DNA of 64,000 nucleotides from Streptomyces sp. SS1-1. GTDB lineage: Bacteria; Actinomycetota; Actinomycetes; Streptomycetales; Streptomycetaceae. A model generated the notes under the pieces. It made no database searches. It worked only from the letters and a program-made list of their open reading frames with translations, and was not told where the DNA came from. Positions 1-8,673 of the stretch are shown one piece after another (position 1 is the stretch's first letter; each line of letters begins with the position of its first letter). The DNA lies in assembly GCF_008973465.1 (NCBI RefSeq), contig NZ_WBXN01000004.1, positions 2,666,001 to 2,730,000 of the forward strand, written 5' to 3'. A program made the position numbers and the translations under genes.

Positions 1-673
1 GCGCGACCCCGCTGCCGTCGGCCGCCTGCATCGGCTCGCTGCGCCAGTGCCGCAGCCGTACGTCGACGCGGCGGCGCAGCAGCAGCGGGTTGACCCACAG
101 CAGACCGGTCCGCCGCACGGTCCCCCGGTAGCGGCCGAACAGCCCCAGCACCCAGGCACCGCCGGTCCGCCCGCGCGCCAGCCCGCCGAAGCCGAACAGG
201 CCGAGCGCCCCCGCGCCGGTGTACGCCGCCCACTGCGCCGGTCCGAGCCCGGCACCGGCCACCGCCGGCAGCCCCAGCGCGTGCGCGGCCGCCGCGGGCA
301 GCACCCCCGCCCACCACGAGGTGGCCAGCGCCCCGGCCGCCGCGCACATCCCGGCGATCAGGCCGACCGCGCCCGGCAGCACCCGGGCGGGCCGCTCCAC
401 CAGCTCGGGGTCGACCCGGAGGTCGGGCCGGGGCTTCGGCTGCACCGGCCGGCGCACCCGGGGCTGCTCCCCCGTGCCCTGCCGGCGGGCCACCACCGTC
501 GGGCGCAGCGGCACCGGCACCGGGTCCGCCTCGTCACGGAAGAGCAGATGGACGGGGATCTCGGTGGTCGACTCGTTCTGGATCAGCCGTGCGGGCCGCA
601 CGGGCGGCTCGGCCGGCCCGTCGAGCCCGTCGAGCCCGTCGGGCTCCGGGGTGTGGGACGTGGTCGTGGTCAT
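1..673 (-). CDS. SPFH/band-7 domain protein, truncated by the window edge
   Basis: Only the N-terminal 224 residues are in the window; the gene runs off the left end. The start is the ATG at 671-673, preceded by GGAGG. The visible part has a long Pro/Asp-rich cytoplasmic head (about residues 1-95), two hydrophobic segments (about 100-130 and 140-165), then a basic linker and the sequence RTGLLWVNPLLLRRRVDVR. That last piece resembles the opening of a stomatin/prohibitin-type (SPFH) domain as found in streptomycete membrane proteins. Such proteins form membrane-associated oligomers, and the specific role is unknown. The diagnostic SPFH core lies outside the window, so the family call rests on this short entry motif and on the remembered streptomycete architecture. 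Confidence 0.6.
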   Translation of the reverse strand, partial: MTTTTSHTPEPDGLDGLDGPAEPPVRPARLIQNESTTEIPVHLLFRDEADPVPVPLRPTVVARRQGTGEQPRVRRPVQPKPRPDLRVDPELVERPARVLPGAVGLIAGMCAAAGALATSWWAGVLPAAAAHALGLPAVAGAGLGPAQWAAYTGAGALGLFGFGGLARGRTGGAWVLGLFGRYRGTVRRTGLLWVNPLLLRRRVDVRLRHWRSEPMQAADGSGVA

Positions 674-768
674 GCGTTGCCTCCAGCCTCCGCGCCAGAT
701 GCGTCACAGGGAGATGAGGGTGCGGCGCCCGGCGCGCGCACCCCGCGCCCGGACCGCCCCCAGGGGGT

Positions 769-786
769 GCGCGCGTCTTCGCGCGC
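769..786 (-). terminator. possible terminator of the NlpC/P60-type gene
   Basis: A 7-bp perfect GC stem (769-775 with 780-786) and a TCTT loop lie just past the stop codon of the wall hydrolase gene. There is no T-run, as is common in streptomycete terminators. Confidence 0.35.
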
Positions 787-794
787 CGGGTCGG

Positions 795-2153
795 CTACGC
801 GAACAACCGCCGCCAGGTCTCGGGCCCCGGGTAGCCGTCCGCCGCGCCGCCCCGCCAGCCCTGGGCGCGCTGGAATGCCTCGACGGCACGCCGGTCGGCC
901 TCGCTCCAGCGCGGCCCCGGACCGGACCTGTAGGAACTGCCGAACCCTTTCTTCACCAGCTGCTCGCCGAGCCGCGTGACATACGCGTTCTCCGCGCCCG
1001 GCCGGAACGCGGCCCGCCCCGGATAGCCGGGCACCCCGTGCGAGGCGGGCTGCTCCGGTGCGCCCGTCCCGCCCTGGACGTCCTTGCCCTTGCCGGTGAC
1101 CAGCAGCTTCCAGGTCGCCGGGCCGGGGAGTCCGTCCGCGTCCTGGCCCCGCCAGCCCTGCGCCCGCTGGAACGCCTGGGTCGCACGGCGGTCGGCGTCC
1201 GTCCAGCGCGGGCCGGGGCCCGAGGTGTAGTACCGGCCGGCGCCGCGTTCGACGAGCATGCGGCCCAGCCGGGTGACGTGCTTGTTGTGGGCGCCGGGGC
1301 CGAAGTAGGCCCGCCCCGGGTAGGGCTGCGCGCTCGCCGGTTCGGCAGGCCGCTGCGGACCCGCCGGCTGCTGCGGGGGCTTCGGCTGTTCCGGCCCGGC
1401 GGTCTCGGGCTGCGCTCCGGCCGTGCCCTTCACCAGCCCCTTGTAGCGGTAGGCGACATAGCGGTCGGAGTGGCTCCAGTAGGCGTACGGGGTGGTCTGG
1501 CGGCGCGCGTGCGGGGGCGCCGACTCGTAGGCGACGTAGGAGGAGTGCGTGTGGTCCGTCCAGCCGCCGAAGATCACGACGTGGGAACCCTTCTGGGGGT
1601 CCGCCGGATTGTGGAACAGCAGAATGTCGCCGGGCTGGAGATCCTCCTTCTTGATACGGACGCCGTACTGGGCGAGGCTTCCGGTCCATTCGTTGCCGGG
1701 CAGGCTCCAGGCCATGGAGACGAATCCGGAACAGTCCTGCCGGTATCCGTCCGACCAGAATTTCGACATGCTGTACGGCACCTTCGCCGCGACCCATTTC
1801 TTCGCCCGGTTGATGATCTCCGTCCGGGTGGTGGCGGGGGTCTCCGTCACGGCGGCCGGGGCGGCGGCCACCCCGCCGGGGCCGTGCAGCGGGGCCTGGC
1901 GGCCCTGTGGGGTGCTGGGCTCGTCACCTGCGGGGACGCCCGGCCGGTCCGGGGCCTGGGGGGCGGCCGCCGCGGCCGTGTGCGCGGCGGCGAGCGCGCT
2001 GGACGCGGCGGCGGCGAGCACCAGGGCCCGGTAGGCCGCCGGGTGGCGACCGGTCGTGGAATGCGGCAGGACGCGCCGCCAGTGGACGCATCCCGGGCAG
2101 TCGCAGTCACTCGCCGGATCGAATTCCTCGAACACCGGAGTCCGAGTTTCCAT
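795..2153 (-). CDS. NlpC/P60-type wall hydrolase with two peptidoglycan-binding repeats
   Basis: 452 residues; start ATG at 2151-2153 with GGAGGGA upstream. An unusual N-terminal stretch with a DCDCPGCVHW cluster precedes a hydrophobic segment (about 42-62), so this is a secreted or signal-anchored protein. The catalytic-like domain (about 110-235) has QDCSGFVSMAW with the candidate nucleophile Cys and GSHVVIFGGW with the candidate His, the pattern of NlpC/P60 or CHAP-like cysteine peptidases cutting peptidoglycan stem peptides. Two near-identical repeats of about 75 residues follow (about 285-360 and 378-452). Each runs from YPGRAYFGPG to a DADRRATQAFQRAQGW-like helix, typical of streptomycete peptidoglycan-binding modules. 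A longer reading frame exists upstream but lacks a ribosome site. Confidence 0.8.
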   Translation of the reverse strand: METRTPVFEEFDPASDCDCPGCVHWRRVLPHSTTGRHPAAYRALVLAAAASSALAAAHTAAAAAPQAPDRPGVPAGDEPSTPQGRQAPLHGPGGVAAAPAAVTETPATTRTEIINRAKKWVAAKVPYSMSKFWSDGYRQDCSGFVSMAWSLPGNEWTGSLAQYGVRIKKEDLQPGDILLFHNPADPQKGSHVVIFGGWTDHTHSSYVAYESAPPHARRQTTPYAYWSHSDRYVAYRYKGLVKGTAGAQPETAGPEQPKPPQQPAGPQRPAEPASAQPYPGRAYFGPGAHNKHVTRLGRMLVERGAGRYYTSGPGPRWTDADRRATQAFQRAQGWRGQDADGLPGPATWKLLVTGKGKDVQGGTGAPEQPASHGVPGYPGRAAFRPGAENAYVTRLGEQLVKKGFGSSYRSGPGPRWSEADRRAVEAFQRAQGWRGGAADGYPGPETWRRLFA

Positions 2154-2360
2154 GCGATTCCCTCCACACTCCAGACGGAACATTCCTCGGCTGTGCACCT
2201 CGACAGTTTCCCAACTGTCGCCGTGACCCGCATGTTGACGGTCCGAATGGTTTAAAGACCCCCCTCGGAGCCCTCCCGGAACCCCTCCCCCGGCCCCGGC
2301 GCCCCGCGGCGGGTGGTCGGGAGCACCGGCGAAGGTCATGTAGAGTGACGACGTCAGCAG

Positions 2361-2434
2361 GCGCCGCTAGCTCAGTTGGTTAGAGCAGCTGACTCTTAAT
2401 CAGCGGGTCCGGGGTTCGAGTCCCTGGCGGCGCA
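2361..2434 (+). tRNA. tRNA-Lys (anticodon CTT)
   Basis: The 74-nt cloverleaf has acceptor stem GCGCCGC/GCGGCGC, D-arm TAGCTCAGTTGGTTAGAGC, anticodon arm CTGACTCTTAATCAG reading CTT, T-arm GGGGTTCGAGTCCC and discriminator A. The CCA tail is not encoded. Confidence 0.97.
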
Positions 2435-2442
2435 CAGACGGT

Positions 2443-2476
2443 CCGGAAGCCCCTCGCGCGAGCGAGGGGCTTCCGG
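2443..2476 (+). terminator. terminator after tRNA-Lys
   Basis: A perfect 15-bp inverted repeat CCGGAAGCCCCTCGC with a 4-nt GCGA loop follows the tRNA by nine bases. No poly-T follows. Confidence 0.85.
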
Positions 2477-2877
2477 CGTTCCGGCACCCCTGTGCCCATC
2501 TGTCGACGACGGCCACACGGGACCTCCACAGCTGCCACAATGAGCGCGTATGACCGGTAAACACCGCGTTTCGCGTCTTGCGATCATGCGGACCCGCGTA
2601 GAACCCTGGGGTGGGGTTTTTCACGATGCTGCGCATACGCGGCAGTTGGGGGGCAAGGAGCCGGTTGCCGGTTTTCCGGGGAGCAGGGGGCCCCGTTTCA
2701 CGACCGCATGCCGAGGGGGGCATGATGCAACCGGAAGGTCGCGTTTCCATGTCTAACGTGTGGAAGATGTGGTGACCGCGGCCCGCCACTGATACGCCTG
2801 TGAAGGTCGAGGGGGATCGGCACAGTCGTAAACGGAACCGACAGACACGCGGTGACCTGCGTGTGGGGGGATGACTC
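2477..2877. other. 401-bp gene-free leader region before cslA
   Basis: No credible gene is present; the one short reading frame at 2550-2756 lacks a ribosome site. The region contains a long-range inverted repeat (CCGGTTGC 2661-2668 with GCAACCGG 2727-2734), a short CACGC/GCGTG hairpin just before the cslA ribosome site, and lower GC than its surroundings in places. It probably holds the promoter and a structured untranslated leader for cslA. No known riboswitch class was matched. Confidence 0.45.
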
Positions 2878-4884
2878 ATGACGTCGACGCCGACGGGCGC
2901 CCGGCGGGACTTCGACCCGTCACAGACCACCCAGTTGAGGGTGCCGACCCACCGGACCGGGGCCTTTCGCCGGATAAAGAAGACGCTGCCGAAGTACGAC
3001 TACGAGCACTACAGCCGGCTGGCCGGTCCCCTCACCCAGCCCGACCCGAACAAGCCGTACCGGGTCCAGTACCGCTCGCTGATCTCGCAGGAGCCGCACC
3101 GCATCCGGGTCGCCCTGATGCTGGCCGCGGCCCCGGTGCTCTCGCTGGTCCTGCTCTTCTGGCTGCTGCAGCCCGAGCACTGGACCGAGCGCGACTACCC
3201 GGCCTTCGACTGGCTGCCGGCGCTCGACATCGTGATGCTCGTCTCGATCGGCCTGATCGAGTTCTTCCGCTGCATGAACGTGCTCTCCAACGCGCACGCC
3301 ACGCTGGTCGCCCGCGACCCGATCCCGGTGGTGCCGGAGACCGGCACGAGAGTCGCCTTCCTCACCTCCTTCGTGCCCGGCAAGGAGCCGCTGGAGATGG
3401 TGACGAAGACCCTGGAGGCGGCCGTCAAGCTGCGCCACCGGGGTCTGATGCACGTCTGGCTGCTCGACGAGGGCGACGACCCGGAGGTCAAGGAGGTGTG
3501 CGCCCGCCTCGGTGTGCGCCACTTCTCCCGCAAGGGCATCGCCAAGTGGAACCAGGCCAAGGGCCCGCACCGCGCCAAGACCAAGCACGGCAACTACAAC
3601 GCCTGGCTCGACGCGCACGGCGACGACTACGACTTCTTCGCCTCCGTCGACACCGACCACGTGCCGCTGCCCAACTACCTGGAGCGGATGCTGGGCTTCT
3701 TCCGCGACCCGGACGTCGGCTTCGTCATCGGCCCGCAGGTCTACGGCAACTACGACAACTTCGTCACCAAGGCCGCCGAGTCCCAGCAGTTCCTCTTCCA
3801 CGCCCTCATCCAGCGCGCGGGCAACAAGTACGGCGCGCCGATGTTCGTGGGCACGTCGAACGCCGTACGCATCAAGGCGCTGAAGCAGATCGGCGGCCTG
3901 TACGACTCGATCACCGAGGACATGGCGACCGGCTTCGAGATCCACCGCCACAAGAACCCGGCCACGGGCCGCAAGTGGCGCTCGGTCTACACCCCGGACG
4001 TGCTGGCCGTCGGTGAGGGCCCGAGCGCCTGGACGGACTTCTTCACCCAGCAGATGCGCTGGTCGCGAGGGACGTACGAGACGATCCTCAAGCAGTACTG
4101 GAAGGGCTGGTACTCGCTGCCGCCGAGCAAGCTCTTCAACTACACGATGATGATCATCTTCTACCCGATGTCGGCTCTGAACTGGATCCTGGCCGCGCTG
4201 AGCTGCGCGCTGTTCCTGGGCCTGGGCGCCTCGGGTGTGAACATCGACCCCACGATCTGGCTGATGCTGTACGGCAACGCCTCGGCCCTCCAGATCGGCC
4301 TGTACGTCTGGAACCGCCGCCACAACGTCTCGCCGCACGAGCCGGAGGGTTCCGGCGGTGTGGCCGGCATGGTGATGTCCGCGCTGTCGGCGCCGCTGTA
4401 CGCGAAGGCCCTGATCGACTCGGTGCTGCGCAAGAAGAGCAAGTTCGTGGTCACGCCCAAGGGCGACTCCGCGAGCCCCGACCGCTGGTTCGGCACGTTC
4501 CGGTACCACTGGTACTTCATCGCGATCTTCGGCGCCTCGATCACGGCGGGATTCGTCTACGGACACTCCCACCCGGCGATGATCATCTGGGCGACGTTCG
4601 CCATGCTGATCACCGCGACGCCGATCTTCGCCTGGCGCTACATGCTGCGGCAGGAGAAGAAGAAGCCCGCCGCGCACGCTGCCCGGCCCGCCGGGAGCGG
4701 GCAGCAGGACGCGGCGCCGGCAGCCGGCCCGGCGGTGCCGTACCAGCCGCAGCCGCTGCCGTCGCACGCCACCCCGCACGCGCCCCACGGTCAGCAGAAG
4801 CCGACCTGGGCCGCGCAGGGCGGTGGCGGCAACGACCAGACGATGCAGATCGCCCTTGGTGGACTTGGGGGACGTAAGGAATGA
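2878..4884 (+). CDS. cslA: cellulose synthase-like GT2 glycosyltransferase CslA
   Basis: 668-residue membrane glycosyltransferase that polymerises a beta-glucan-type glycan at hyphal tips in Streptomyces. Start ATG 2878 follows GGGGGGA. An N-terminal cytoplasmic tail leads to two TM helices (about 80-125), then a GT2 catalytic domain with LLDEGDDPEV, VDTDHVPLPNYL (DxD metal/UDP site), SITEDMATG (TED base) and QQMRWSRG (QxxRW acceptor motif). Further TM helices span about 425-600, and a Pro/Ala/Gln-rich tail ends the protein. The stop overlaps the glxA start (ATGA), so the two are translationally coupled. The partner oxidase and the GH6 enzyme downstream support the assignment. Polymer identity cannot be read from sequence. 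Confidence 0.95.
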   Translation: MTSTPTGARRDFDPSQTTQLRVPTHRTGAFRRIKKTLPKYDYEHYSRLAGPLTQPDPNKPYRVQYRSLISQEPHRIRVALMLAAAPVLSLVLLFWLLQPEHWTERDYPAFDWLPALDIVMLVSIGLIEFFRCMNVLSNAHATLVARDPIPVVPETGTRVAFLTSFVPGKEPLEMVTKTLEAAVKLRHRGLMHVWLLDEGDDPEVKEVCARLGVRHFSRKGIAKWNQAKGPHRAKTKHGNYNAWLDAHGDDYDFFASVDTDHVPLPNYLERMLGFFRDPDVGFVIGPQVYGNYDNFVTKAAESQQFLFHALIQRAGNKYGAPMFVGTSNAVRIKALKQIGGLYDSITEDMATGFEIHRHKNPATGRKWRSVYTPDVLAVGEGPSAWTDFFTQQMRWSRGTYETILKQYWKGWYSLPPSKLFNYTMMIIFYPMSALNWILAALSCALFLGLGASGVNIDPTIWLMLYGNASALQIGLYVWNRRHNVSPHEPEGSGGVAGMVMSALSAPLYAKALIDSVLRKKSKFVVTPKGDSASPDRWFGTFRYHWYFIAIFGASITAGFVYGHSHPAMIIWATFAMLITATPIFAWRYMLRQEKKKPAAHAARPAGSGQQDAAPAAGPAVPYQPQPLPSHATPHAPHGQQKPTWAAQGGGGNDQTMQIALGGLGGRKE

Positions 4885-6818
4885 AGGACCGTGCAGGCCG
4901 CCGCCGCGCCCGTCGACTCGCGATAGGCACGGCGGTGGTGCTCGCGCTGGCCGGAATGAACGGGCCGTGGCTCTATCGCGTCGGCACCGAGAAATACCAC
5001 CAGTACCAGATCAACAGACCCGAGTACAAAGCCGCGAACGGCAAGTGGGAGATCGTCGAGTTTCCCGAGGAGTACCGCCAGAACACGATCCACGCGGCGC
5101 TCCTGCACACCGGCAAGGTGCTGCTCATCGCCGGCTCGGGCAACAACCAGGACAACTTCGACGCGAAGCAGTACGACACCCGGATCTGGGACCCGGTCAA
5201 GGGCACCATCAAGAAGGTGCCGACGCCGAACGACCTGTTCTGCACCGGCCACACCCAGCTGTCCAACGGCAACCTGCTGATCGCGGGCGGCACCAAGCGG
5301 TACGAGAAGCTCAAGGGTGACGTCACCAAGGCCGGCGGCCTGATGATCGTCCACAACGAGAACCCGGACAAGCCGATCACGCTGCCCGCGGGCACCAAGT
5401 TCACCGGCAAGGAGAACGGCAAGACGTTCGTCTCCAAGGACCCGGTGCTGGTGCCGCGCGCCAAGAAGGTGTTCGACGAGGTCACCGGCGAGTTCCTGCG
5501 CAACGACCCCGGTCTCGGCCGGATCTACGTCGAGGCGCAGAAGCAGGGCACCAAGTACGAGACGGGCACCCAGGACAACTACCGCATCCAGGGCCTGTCG
5601 GGAGTCGACGCGCGCAACACCTACGGCATCGCGCAGAAGCTCGCCCTCGACAAGAAGGACTTCCAGGGCATCCGGGACGCCTACGAGTTCGACCCGGTCG
5701 CCGAGAAGTACATCAAGGTCGACCCGATGCACGAGGCCCGCTGGTACCCGACGCTCACCACCCTGGGCGACGGCAAGATCCTCAGCGTCTCCGGCCTCGA
5801 CGACATCGGGCAGCTCGTACCGGGCAAGAACGAGGTGTACGACCCGAAGACCAAGAAGTGGACGTACCTCGACAAGACCCGGCAGTTCCCGACGTACCCG
5901 GCGCTGTTCCCGCTGCAGAACGGCAAGATCTTCTACTCGGGTTCGAACGCCGGCTACGGCCCCGACGACGTGGGCCGTGACCCGGGCGTCTGGGACGTGG
6001 ACACCAACAAGTTCACCAAGCTGCCCGGCCTGAGCGACGCGAACCTGATGGAGACGTCCGGCACGGTGCTGCTGCCGCCGGCGCAGGACGAGAAGTACAT
6101 GGTGATCGGCGGCGGTGGCGTCGGCGAGTCCGCGGAGTCCAGCGAGAAGACCCGGCTGATCGACCTGAAGGACGACGACCCGAAGTTCGTGGACGGGCCG
6201 TCGCTGGAGAAGGGCACGCGCTACCCGCAGACCTCGGTGCTGCCCGACGACTCCGTGCTGGTGTCGGGCGGTTCGGAGGACTACCGGGGCCGCGGCGACT
6301 CCAACATCCTCCAGGCGCACCTGTACCGGCCGGGCGCCAAGGAGCTCGACCGGGTCGCCGACCCGCTCGTGGGCCGCAACTACCACTCGGGGTCGATCCT
6401 GCTGCCCGACGGCCGCGTGATGTTCTTCGGCTCGGACTCGCTCTACGCCGACAAGGCCAACACCAAGCCGGGCAAGTTCGAGCAGCGCATCGAGATCTAC
6501 ACGCCGCCGTATCTGTACCGGGACGCGCGGCCGTCGCTGTCGGGCGGTCCGCAGACCATCAAGCGCGGCGGGACGGGCACGTTCACCTCGCAGCACGCCT
6601 CGGCCGTGAAGAACGTACGGCTGATGCGGCCGAGCGCGTCCACGCACGTCACGGACGTGGACCAGCGGTCGGTGAAGCTGGACTTCCAGGCGTCGGGCGA
6701 CAAGCTCACGGTGACCGTGCCGACGAACCGGAACCTGGTGCCGTCGGGCTGGTACATGCTCTTCGTGACGGACGACCAGGGCACGCCGTCCACGGCGCAG
6801 TGGGTCCGGGTGCCGTAG
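4881..6818 (+). CDS. glxA: copper radical oxidase GlxA (galactose oxidase-like)
   Basis: 645 residues with a signal-anchor (about 13-30) and an extracellular kelch-type propeller plus C-terminal domain. The active-site signature is complete. FCTGH gives Cys121, and ARWYPT gives Trp288 and Tyr289, corresponding to the Cys-Tyr cofactor and the stacking Trp of GlxA. RNYHSGS gives Tyr501-His502, and STHVTDVDQR gives His589, matching the copper ligands of galactose oxidase. GlxA is known in S. lividans to be needed for tip glycan deposition and pellet morphology, acting with CslA. The ribosome site AAGGA lies inside the end of cslA and the genes overlap by 4 nt. The natural substrate is not evident from sequence. 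Confidence 0.95.
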   Translation: MKDRAGRRRARRLAIGTAVVLALAGMNGPWLYRVGTEKYHQYQINRPEYKAANGKWEIVEFPEEYRQNTIHAALLHTGKVLLIAGSGNNQDNFDAKQYDTRIWDPVKGTIKKVPTPNDLFCTGHTQLSNGNLLIAGGTKRYEKLKGDVTKAGGLMIVHNENPDKPITLPAGTKFTGKENGKTFVSKDPVLVPRAKKVFDEVTGEFLRNDPGLGRIYVEAQKQGTKYETGTQDNYRIQGLSGVDARNTYGIAQKLALDKKDFQGIRDAYEFDPVAEKYIKVDPMHEARWYPTLTTLGDGKILSVSGLDDIGQLVPGKNEVYDPKTKKWTYLDKTRQFPTYPALFPLQNGKIFYSGSNAGYGPDDVGRDPGVWDVDTNKFTKLPGLSDANLMETSGTVLLPPAQDEKYMVIGGGGVGESAESSEKTRLIDLKDDDPKFVDGPSLEKGTRYPQTSVLPDDSVLVSGGSEDYRGRGDSNILQAHLYRPGAKELDRVADPLVGRNYHSGSILLPDGRVMFFGSDSLYADKANTKPGKFEQRIEIYTPPYLYRDARPSLSGGPQTIKRGGTGTFTSQHASAVKNVRLMRPSASTHVTDVDQRSVKLDFQASGDKLTVTVPTNRNLVPSGWYMLFVTDDQGTPSTAQWVRVP

Positions 6819-6838
6819 CTCTCCCGTGGCCGCACGGA

Positions 6839-6876
6839 CGACGGCCCCGCACCTCTTCGGAGGTGCGGGGCCGTCG
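6839..6876. terminator. bidirectional terminator between glxA and the GH6 gene
   Basis: A perfect 17-bp inverted repeat CGACGGCCCCGCACCTC with a TTCG tetraloop sits between the convergent stop codons. Confidence 0.9.
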
Positions 6877-6887
6877 CGTTCAGCGGG

Positions 6888-7916
6888 TCACTTGCTGGCC
6901 CGGGCCAGTCCGAGCGCGTACTTCGCCCACCACTGGCCGGCCTTCGGGCCGCCCTTGCACTCGCCGTCCGACTCGCCGGGGCGCTTGACCCAGACGAACG
7001 CGTCGACCAGCGGGTCCGGCGTCTTCGTCGTCGGGGTCTCGCCCAGCGCGCGGCCCGGCGGGTTGCACCAGCGCTCGTTCGGGTCGCCGCCCGTGTAGGG
7101 GCCGTTGCCGTTGCGGCTGGTGTCCACGACGAACGGCTTCCCGCCCACGCGGGTGGAGAGCTGCTTGCCGTACGCGATGGAGTCCTTGGTCGTGTAGAAG
7201 TTCGACACGTTCACCGCGAAGCCGTCGGCCTGGTCGACGCCCGCCCACTTCAGCGGCTCGAAGATCTGGTCCGGGTGCCCCCAGCCGGCGTTTCCGGCGT
7301 CCAGGTAGACCTTCGTGTTCTTCAGCGACTTGAGCTTGCCGATGGCGCCCTTGAGGAGGTCGTAGCGCTCCTCGTGGAACTCGTCCGGGGTGCAGCCGTC
7401 CACCAGGTGCAGCACGGCGTCCGGCTCCAGGACGATCGTGGCCCCCCGGTCACCGATGCCCTTGGCCACCCCGTCGATCCACTCGCGGTAGGTGTCGCCG
7501 TCGGCGGCGCCGCCCTGCGAGTACTGACCGCAGTCGCGGTGCGGGATGTTGTAGAGGACCAGCAGCGCGGTCCGGTCCGCCTTGGCGGCGGCCTCGGTGT
7601 AGCCGCGCGCCTCGTCCTCCGGGTTCTCCGGACCGATCCACTCGCCGGTGGGCTGCTCCGCGATCTTGCGGATCTGCTCGGCGTCCCCCTTCTTCCCATC
7701 CTTCTCGTACGCGGCCACCTGCTCGGCCGCGTTCCCGTCCGGGTTCACCCAGAACGGGTTCCTGTCCTTGGGCTGTTGGCTGATCCCGGCGGCGTTCTCG
7801 CCGTCCGGTGTGTCGCCGTCCCCGGAGGAACATCCCGCGATCAGCAGTGCCGCCCCCAGCAGCACGGCCGACGCGCGCGCACGAGCGACCCCCCAGGCCC
7901 CCCTCTTCTGGTACAT
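6888..7916 (-). CDS. cslZ: GH6 family endoglucanase lipoprotein (CslZ-like)
   Basis: 342 residues; start ATG 7914-7916 with GGGGAG upstream. The N-terminus has a lipobox, LLIAGC with Cys29, so it should be a surface lipoprotein. The rest is a glycoside hydrolase family 6 domain: YNIPHRDCGQYSQGG (loop Asp), TIVLEPDAV (catalytic acid Asp), VDTSRNGNGP and VKRPGESDG near the C-terminus. GH6 enzymes cleave beta-1,4-glucans with inversion. It converges on cslA-glxA, fitting a role in trimming or releasing the CslA product at the tip. Similar GH6 enzymes serve cellulose degradation, but the small size and lack of a carbohydrate-binding module favour a housekeeping glycan role. Confidence 0.85.
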   Translation of the reverse strand: MYQKRGAWGVARARASAVLLGAALLIAGCSSGDGDTPDGENAAGISQQPKDRNPFWVNPDGNAAEQVAAYEKDGKKGDAEQIRKIAEQPTGEWIGPENPEDEARGYTEAAAKADRTALLVLYNIPHRDCGQYSQGGAADGDTYREWIDGVAKGIGDRGATIVLEPDAVLHLVDGCTPDEFHEERYDLLKGAIGKLKSLKNTKVYLDAGNAGWGHPDQIFEPLKWAGVDQADGFAVNVSNFYTTKDSIAYGKQLSTRVGGKPFVVDTSRNGNGPYTGGDPNERWCNPPGRALGETPTTKTPDPLVDAFVWVKRPGESDGECKGGPKAGQWWAKYALGLARASK

Positions 7917-8005
7917 CCAGCTCCCCCTCGGGTGCACTCTTCCGAGGCTCAATCCTGACATACCCGGTGGCGGGCCACGCGAGGTCCGCGAGCCCCTCGC
8001 CGGCG

Positions 8006-8671
8006 CTATCCGCGGCCGGTGAGATACGCGGAGACGACCAGGTTGGCGGAGTACGTCCGGGTGGCCCGGTCGAAGGTGCCGGCGCAGGTGATCAGGCGCA
8101 GTTCCGCCCGGCCGGGGCGGTGCGGGCCGTACACCCACCCGGCGTCGAACCCGTCGCGTTCGACCGTGCGGACCTCGTCCACGGTGAACTCGGCGACCTT
8201 GCCGCCGGCCCGCAGCACCCGGACGCGGGCGCCCGGCCTGAGCGCGGTGAGCCGGTGGAAGACGGCCGGGCGGGTCTCGGTGTCGGTGTGCCCGACCATC
8301 AGCGCGGCTCCCTCGGCTCCGGGGGCCGGGCCGGCCGCGTACCAGCCGACGGCGGCCGCCTGCCGGTACGGGGGCGGGTCGACGGCGCCGTGCGCGTCCA
8401 GGCCGCGGGCGACGACGGGGGCGCGGACGCCGAGGGCCGGGATCTCGACCCGCTGCGGCAGGGCGTCGGCCAGGGGCCGCACGGCGGGAGGCAGCCGTAC
8501 GGCGGGGGGCGGGCCGGCGGGGATCAGCGTGCCCGCGGCGGGCGGGGCGGACGGGTGCGGGCGGACGTCGGTGACCTCCCAGCCCCACAGCCACAGCCCG
8601 AGCAGCAGCGCCACCCAGACGGTGCCGGTGATCAGGCGGCCCCCGAGGCCGGTGCGTTCGCGCCCGGTCAC
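8006..8671 (-). CDS. class F sortase
   Basis: 221 residues from a GTG start at 8669-8671, three bases after the stop of the upstream gene, so translation is likely coupled; no strong ribosome site is seen. One N-terminal TM helix (about 12-32) and a Pro/Ala linker lead to a sortase beta-barrel. Catalytic residues are visible: His128 in MVGHTDTE, Cys196 in LITCAGTF and Arg205 in ATRTYSANLVV. Sortases cut a C-terminal sorting signal and attach the protein to peptidoglycan or act as a ligase. The secreted protein encoded immediately upstream is the likely partner, although its tail has no obvious LPxTG motif. Confidence 0.88.
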   Translation of the reverse strand: MTGRERTGLGGRLITGTVWVALLLGLWLWGWEVTDVRPHPSAPPAAGTLIPAGPPPAVRLPPAVRPLADALPQRVEIPALGVRAPVVARGLDAHGAVDPPPYRQAAAVGWYAAGPAPGAEGAALMVGHTDTETRPAVFHRLTALRPGARVRVLRAGGKVAEFTVDEVRTVERDGFDAGWVYGPHRPGRAELRLITCAGTFDRATRTYSANLVVSAYLTGRG

Positions 8672-8673
8672 GG

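Noticed and set aside
2550..2756. Short reading frame in the cslA leader
   Set aside because: No ribosome site, unusual composition, and located in a region with inverted repeats; more likely untranslated.
2477..2877. c-di-AMP (ydaO) or c-di-GMP riboswitch before cslA
   Set aside because: The conserved motifs of those classes were not found by eye; only generic hairpins are present.
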